A stretch of DNA of 17,495 nucleotides, from NCBI GenBank assembly GCA_030667735.1, contig DAOUVG010000008.1, positions 1 to 17,495 on the forward strand. Reading direction: 5' to 3'. Positions 14,109 through 17,495 of this stretch are shown piece after piece (position 1 is the stretch's first letter; each line of letters begins with the position of its first letter). Under the pieces are notes generated by a model. That model was not told the DNA's origin, ran no database searches, and was given only the letters and a program-made list of their open reading frames with translations. This stretch comes from Dehalococcoidales bacterium. Lineage in GTDB: Bacteria; Chloroflexota; Dehalococcoidia; Dehalococcoidales; Fen-1064. Position numbers and translations under genes: made by a program.

Positions 14109-15569
14109 TTATGAAAGCACGGCATTGCGGTGCCGGTAGTATCCGGTCAAATTAGCCAGGGCTTTTGCGGCACGCTCCTTTGTCAGGTAAACAGGAATCC
14201 CGTTCTGAAGGTAGAAATCACGTATCTTGCGCCGCTCGCCCTCGGACTCCAGCGAATCGGTAGAGACAGCCTCTACTGGCATCACTATTACCACTGGCTT
14301 GTCGAACCTGTCCTTAATGTCCAGCGGAATCTGCATCGTCTCCCCGAGCAGTTCCGGGGGCCGGAACTGCTGCTTGCTGCCAGGCAGTGCCGAGGCCATC
14401 TCTATTTCATCCACCACCAGGATGTCAATGTCGGCATCGGTGCATACCGTCTCCAGGACGGCCCTGAGCATGGGTGGCATCGGGAACGGACCGCCGACAT
14501 CCACCGGGTTCCTGGCACTGGTACCTGCTGCGGGTATTATCGCCAGCAGCTTCTTTTCCAGTTCCGGTGAGAAAAGCGGTACGGAAAACCCTGCCCTCTC
14601 CCAGGTGTCTGCCGCAGCAACGCCAATCCCACCACCACCTCCAACGGAACATATCCGGCGCCCCATCTGAGGCTCAAGGTGAATAAAGGCCAGCGTGGTG
14701 TCCAGCAGTTCTTCGAGGTTGTTTACCTGGATAGCACCGGTCTGCCGGAAGACGGCTTCCCAGATTGCCTCCTCGCCACTCAGTGATGCGGTGTGGGACT
14801 GTGCCGCCCTGGCACCACCCTGAGTGAGGCCACCCTTCCAGATAATCACCGGCTTGGTCCGGCACACCTCTTTAAGAACCCTGAAGAACCGGGGGCCATC
14901 TCTTACCCCCTCCAGGTAGGCAGTAATGATGTCTGTCTCCGGGTCCTCAAGGAAGTACTCCAGAAGGTCGCATTCGTTAATGTCACAGGCATTTCCGTAG
15001 CTGACCGCTTTACTGAACCTTATCCCAAGGCCGTCGGCCCGGCGTGGCACCCGGATGGCATAACCGCCGCTCTGGCTGATAAAACCTACCGACCCGGTTT
15101 CCCTGGACAGATTCTCTCCTGGCAGGATAGTCATCCCGCCACCAGGGCAGTAGACCCCAAAACAGTTAGGCCCGACGATACGGAGACCCCGCCCCGCTAT
15201 CGATGCCAGGTCCCTCTCCATCCTCGCCCCCTCTTCGCCCAGTTCACGGAAACCGGCGCTGAGTACCTGGACAGCCTTCACTCCTTTGGCCAGACACTCT
15301 TCAACCACTCCGGGGACGGCACGGGCGGGAACGGCAATAGATGCAAACTCCACCGGCTCAGGGATATCACCGACCCTGGCATATGTCTTCAGTCCGAGAA
15401 CCTCACTCTCCTGCGGGTTCACCGGATAGACCTTGCCGCTGTAGCCAAAGTTAAGCAGCGTCTTCAGGAATCTGCCGCCGAACTTGAGCACACTTGCCGA
15501 AGCACCAATAACTGCATGCGATTTCGGGTAAAACACTGGTGCGAACTCTTCTAACCTGTTTCTGCTCAT
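14109..15569 (-). CDS. Acetyl/acyl-CoA synthetase (ADP-forming), alpha-subunit type
   Basis: A 486-residue protein with the alpha-chain layout of NDP-forming acyl-CoA synthetases. The N-terminal CoA-binding domain has PKSHAVIGAS at residues 15-24 and GPNCFGVYCPG near 133-143. A first succinyl-CoA-ligase-like domain follows (GFISQSGGYA, SYGNACDI), carrying the phosphorylated His259 in AAQSHTASLSG, then a second ligase-like domain (SVGGGGGIGVAAADTW, AGTSARNPVDVGGPF). It interconverts acyl-CoA + ADP + Pi with acid + CoA + ATP. The ATP-grasp beta part is not fused and not in the window, so a partner must be encoded elsewhere. ATG start with GAGGTA some 12 bases upstream, a weak site. It is the first gene of the unit with etfB and etfA, behind a strong promoter. 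Confidence 0.88.
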   Translation of the reverse strand: MSRNRLEEFAPVFYPKSHAVIGASASVLKFGGRFLKTLLNFGYSGKVYPVNPQESEVLGLKTYARVGDIPEPVEFASIAVPARAVPGVVEECLAKGVKAVQVLSAGFRELGEEGARMERDLASIAGRGLRIVGPNCFGVYCPGGGMTILPGENLSRETGSVGFISQSGGYAIRVPRRADGLGIRFSKAVSYGNACDINECDLLEYFLEDPETDIITAYLEGVRDGPRFFRVLKEVCRTKPVIIWKGGLTQGGARAAQSHTASLSGEEAIWEAVFRQTGAIQVNNLEELLDTTLAFIHLEPQMGRRICSVGGGGGIGVAAADTWERAGFSVPLFSPELEKKLLAIIPAAGTSARNPVDVGGPFPMPPMLRAVLETVCTDADIDILVVDEIEMASALPGSKQQFRPPELLGETMQIPLDIKDRFDKPVVIVMPVEAVSTDSLESEGERRKIRDFYLQNGIPVYLTKERAAKALANLTGYYRHRNAVLS

Positions 15570-15665
15570 AGTGTTATATCTACCTCAATACCCAATGAAC
15601 GCCCTCAGAACAGGCTTCCGCCAGACACGTAACGGTTGGCGGGATGCATGGTACATAACGGCTAT

Positions 15666-15695
15666 ATGATACTCCGACACAAACAGTCCTGTCAA
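15666..15695 (-). promoter_or_regulatory. Promoter for the acyl-CoA synthetase-ETF-oxidoreductase unit
   Basis: On the minus strand a perfect TTGACA (15695-15690), an 18-base spacer and TATCAT (15671-15666, five of six consensus). Transcription would start near 15659, giving a leader of about 90 nt before the ATG at 15569. Confidence 0.65.
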
Positions 15696-15699
15696 CGAT

Positions 15700-15723
15700 G
15701 CATTATGCGATGTCGAGGACATC
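15700..15723. promoter_or_regulatory. Two abutting palindromes, candidate regulator sites
   Basis: GCATTATGC (15700-15708, 4-base arms around one T) is directly followed by GATGTCGAGGACATC (15709-15723, perfect 6-base arms around GAG). They lie 4 and 13 bases upstream of the -35 of the acyl-CoA synthetase promoter, where an activator or repressor would bind. No known regulator family is recognised from the sequence. Confidence 0.4.
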
Positions 15724-15815
15724 AGTGACACTCCAGTACAGCCAATACCGGCAGCTACCGGAGAGTGCCTGTCACCCTTCTATCTGAACGAGAGCACACT
15801 GTGTACCTCATCGAC

Positions 15816-15844
15816 TTGACAATGGTATACATGTTACCTAAACT
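15816..15844 (+). promoter_or_regulatory. Promoter for the DUF47-pit unit
   Basis: A perfect TTGACA (15816-15821), a 17-base spacer and TAAACT (15839-15844, four of six consensus). Transcription would start near 15851, about 70 bases before the DUF47 ATG. A small palindrome ACACTGTGT (15796-15804) stands 11 bases upstream of the -35. The rest of the 15570-15919 gap holds no gene that I can support. Confidence 0.55.
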
Positions 15845-15919
15845 GGTACTCGGTGGAGTTTGGGTTTCAAACTTCATCGCCCCCGGCCACTTCGGAACCA
15901 CAGAGGAGGAAGACCGCCA

Positions 15920-16549
15920 ATGTTCCGAATCCCATTTATACCCCGTGAGGAAAAATTCTTTGGCCTCTTTGAGGACGGCGCCAGCAACATCGTCAAAGCA
16001 GCCACAGTACTGAAGGACCTGGTCGATACCTGGGAGTGCATCGAGCAAAGGGTTTCCGAGATAAAGGAACTGGAACACCACGGTGACAGTATCACTCACG
16101 AGATAATTGCCCGCCTGCACCGCACTTTCGTTACTCCCTTCGACCGTGAAGACATCGCCCTGCTGGCCAAGAGCCTGGATGATATCATGGACTTTATAGA
16201 TGCCGCCACCGGGGACATGCTCATCTACAAGGTGGGCCGGCCGGGGAAAAGGGCCAGAGAGCTGGCCGATATCATCGTCCAGGCAGCTACCGAGGTGCAG
16301 AATGCAGTGCTCGACCTGCGGCACAAGGCCAGGCTGAAACAGACCCTGACCAAATGTGTAGAAATCAACCGGTTAGAGAATGCCGCCGATGTTGTCTACC
16401 GCGCCGCGCTGGCGGAACTCTTCGAGGACTCCACGGACATGGCCCACGTAATTAAATGGCGTGAAATCTACGAGCACATGGAGAGTGCCACTGACCGGTG
16501 TGAGGATGTAGCCGACGTAATTGAAGGGGTAGCTCTCAAGCATGCCTGA
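15920..16549 (+). CDS. DUF47 / PhoU-like phosphate-transport accessory protein
   Basis: A 209-residue, all-helical protein of the DUF47 (YkaA/PhoU-like) family, normally encoded beside PiT phosphate transporters and thought to regulate them. The family opening FIPREEKFFGLFEDGA is at residues 6-21. The conserved acidic/His block ELEHHGDSITHEI is followed by FVTPFDREDIALLAKSLDDIMDFID. The C-terminal half has WREIYEHMESATDRCEDVADVIEG. The frame opens upstream at a TTG (15860), but the ATG at 15920 has AGGAGG at 15904-15909 in front of it, and the family match begins at its second residue. The stop overlaps the start of the transporter gene by 8 bases, so the two are translationally coupled. Probably a cytoplasmic protein at the membrane. 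Confidence 0.92.
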   Translation: MFRIPFIPREEKFFGLFEDGASNIVKAATVLKDLVDTWECIEQRVSEIKELEHHGDSITHEIIARLHRTFVTPFDREDIALLAKSLDDIMDFIDAATGDMLIYKVGRPGKRARELADIIVQAATEVQNAVLDLRHKARLKQTLTKCVEINRLENAADVVYRAALAELFEDSTDMAHVIKWREIYEHMESATDRCEDVADVIEGVALKHA

Positions 16550-17495
16550 TTCCTCCTTGGTTATCCTCATCTTTATAATTCTCCTGGCCATTGGGTTTGG
16601 TCTGGTCAATGGTTTCAATGACGCCGCTAATGCAATTGCCACTGTTGTAGGTACGCGTGTCCTTTCTCCCAGGAATGCCATATTATTAGCCGCCGTGGCG
16701 AATATGGCAGGCGCCCTCACAGGCCTGGAGGTTGCCAAGACCATCGGCAAGGGAATCCTCATTCCGGACGCGATGTGCAACCTTACGGTTGTTGCCGCTC
16801 TGATGTCGGTTATCGTATGGGGAGCCGTTGCCACCTACCTTGGCCTGCCGGTAAGTATCACGCACGGATTTATTGCCGGGCTGGCCACGGCCGGAATTGC
16901 CATCGCCGGCACCGAGGCTGTAGTCTGGGGTAAAATAGCACAGGTTGGCTCTTCTGTGGCCGCTGCTCCCGTTCTGGGCTTCATCGGCGGCTTTATGCTG
17001 ATGGTTATCCTGTTGTGGCTTCTCCGGCGGCTCGCACCCGAGAGAATGAGGACTATCTTCGGTCGGCTGCAGTGGCTCACAGCCGCCTTCATGGCCTACA
17101 GCCACGGTAAGAATGACGGCCAGATGCCCATCGGCGTCATCACAATGGGGCTGGTTATCTATACGGGCAATACCGGTCTCTGGGATAATGTACCCTTGTG
17201 GGTAATAATCCTGTCAGCACTCTCTATCAGCACGGGCACAATTGTTGGGGGTTGGCGTGTAATAAAGACGCTGGGAATGAGGGTAACCCAGTTACGGCCG
17301 GTGCACGGCTTCGCCGCCGAGGCAGCCGCCGCGACAGTAATCGAAGTAGCCTCTCACTTTGGTATTCCGGTAAGTACTACCCACTGCATAAGCTCATCCA
17401 TCATGGGTGTGGGTGCCACGAGAAGACTATCTGCGGTACGCTGGGGTGTAGCAGGTAATATAGTGTCCGCCTGGGTACTGACGTTCCCCATCTGC
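16542..17495 (+). CDS. pit: PiT-family inorganic phosphate transporter (partial, runs off the right edge)
   Basis: The frame opens at an ATG inside the end of the DUF47 gene and stays open for 318 codons to the window edge. The protein is very hydrophobic with many membrane segments. It carries both PiT half-signatures: GFNDAANA at residues 24-31 with VVGTRVLSPR after it, and SHGKNDGQMPIG from 187. PVSTTHCISSSIMGVG near 277-292 is the conserved late-segment block, matched by PVSITHGF earlier in the chain. These proteins import phosphate (or metal-phosphate) driven by H+ or Na+. Short bacterial PiT proteins are about 330-340 residues, so probably only the last segment is missing. Gene order and overlap with DUF47 are typical of the pair. 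Confidence 0.92.
   Translation, partial: MPDSSLVILIFIILLAIGFGLVNGFNDAANAIATVVGTRVLSPRNAILLAAVANMAGALTGLEVAKTIGKGILIPDAMCNLTVVAALMSVIVWGAVATYLGLPVSITHGFIAGLATAGIAIAGTEAVVWGKIAQVGSSVAAAPVLGFIGGFMLMVILLWLLRRLAPERMRTIFGRLQWLTAAFMAYSHGKNDGQMPIGVITMGLVIYTGNTGLWDNVPLWVIILSALSISTGTIVGGWRVIKTLGMRVTQLRPVHGFAAEAAAATVIEVASHFGIPVSTTHCISSSIMGVGATRRLSAVRWGVAGNIVSAWVLTFPIC

Noticed and set aside
15826..15838. Imperfect palindrome in the spacer of the DUF47-pit promoter, as in MerR-type operators
   Set aside because: Only the outer four bases of each arm match and the spacer is a normal 17 bases, not the stretched 19-20 of MerR promoters.

Overview
The window looks like chromosomal DNA of an anaerobic, respiring bacterium. 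The most likely home is Chloroflexota of the Dehalococcoidia type or a close functional equivalent, but this is inferred from gene content: a ferredoxin-fused EtfA beside a membrane Fe-S oxidoreductase, an ADP-forming acyl-CoA synthetase alpha chain, paired MFE-2-like short-chain dehydrogenases, and cobalamin uptake under a B12 riboswitch. No rRNA or other taxonomic marker is present. Coding density is high, several starts are TTG or GTG, and good TTGACA-type promoters stand in the divergent gaps. I see no mobile element, CRISPR array, tRNA or rRNA.

Layout. 1-71 holds the tail of an unidentified plus-strand gene. 111-1067 (-) is an archaeal-type alanine dehydrogenase/ornithine cyclodeaminase family protein, and 1273-1731 (-) a small DUF212 (divergent PAP2) membrane protein. 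A 486-base gap follows. It carries a strong promoter and a folded leader of about 230 nt ahead of two tandem SDR genes (2218-4160, +), which end at a very good intrinsic terminator. From 4294 to 15569 everything is on the minus strand in three transcription units: (i) a CDF metal exporter, hypoxanthine phosphoribosyltransferase and adenine deaminase; (ii) BtuC/BtuD-type ABC transporter genes behind a cobalamin riboswitch and terminator; (iii) an ADP-forming acyl-CoA synthetase alpha subunit, EtfB, EtfA and a membrane Fe-S/b-type oxidoreductase. From 15920 to the right edge (+) are a DUF47/PhoU-like protein and a PiT phosphate transporter that runs off the window.

How the genes work together. 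Unit (iii) is a compact energy module. An acyl-CoA synthetase subunit interconverts acyl-CoA and acid plus ATP. EtfBA collects electrons from acyl-CoA dehydrogenases encoded elsewhere. The membrane oxidoreductase is placed to pass them to menaquinone. The two SDRs resemble the (3R)-hydroxyacyl-CoA dehydrogenase domain of MFE-2 and could serve the same acyl-CoA metabolism. Unit (i) makes purine-salvage sense: adenine is deaminated to hypoxanthine, which the transferase turns into IMP. Unit (ii) imports corrinoid when B12 is scarce.

The observations most worth a second look are the structured leader before the SDR pair, two abutting palindromes just upstream of the acyl-CoA synthetase/ETF promoter, the complete B12 riboswitch-terminator layout, and the pairing of a clostridial-looking, ferredoxin-fused ETF with a quinone-linked membrane oxidoreductase.
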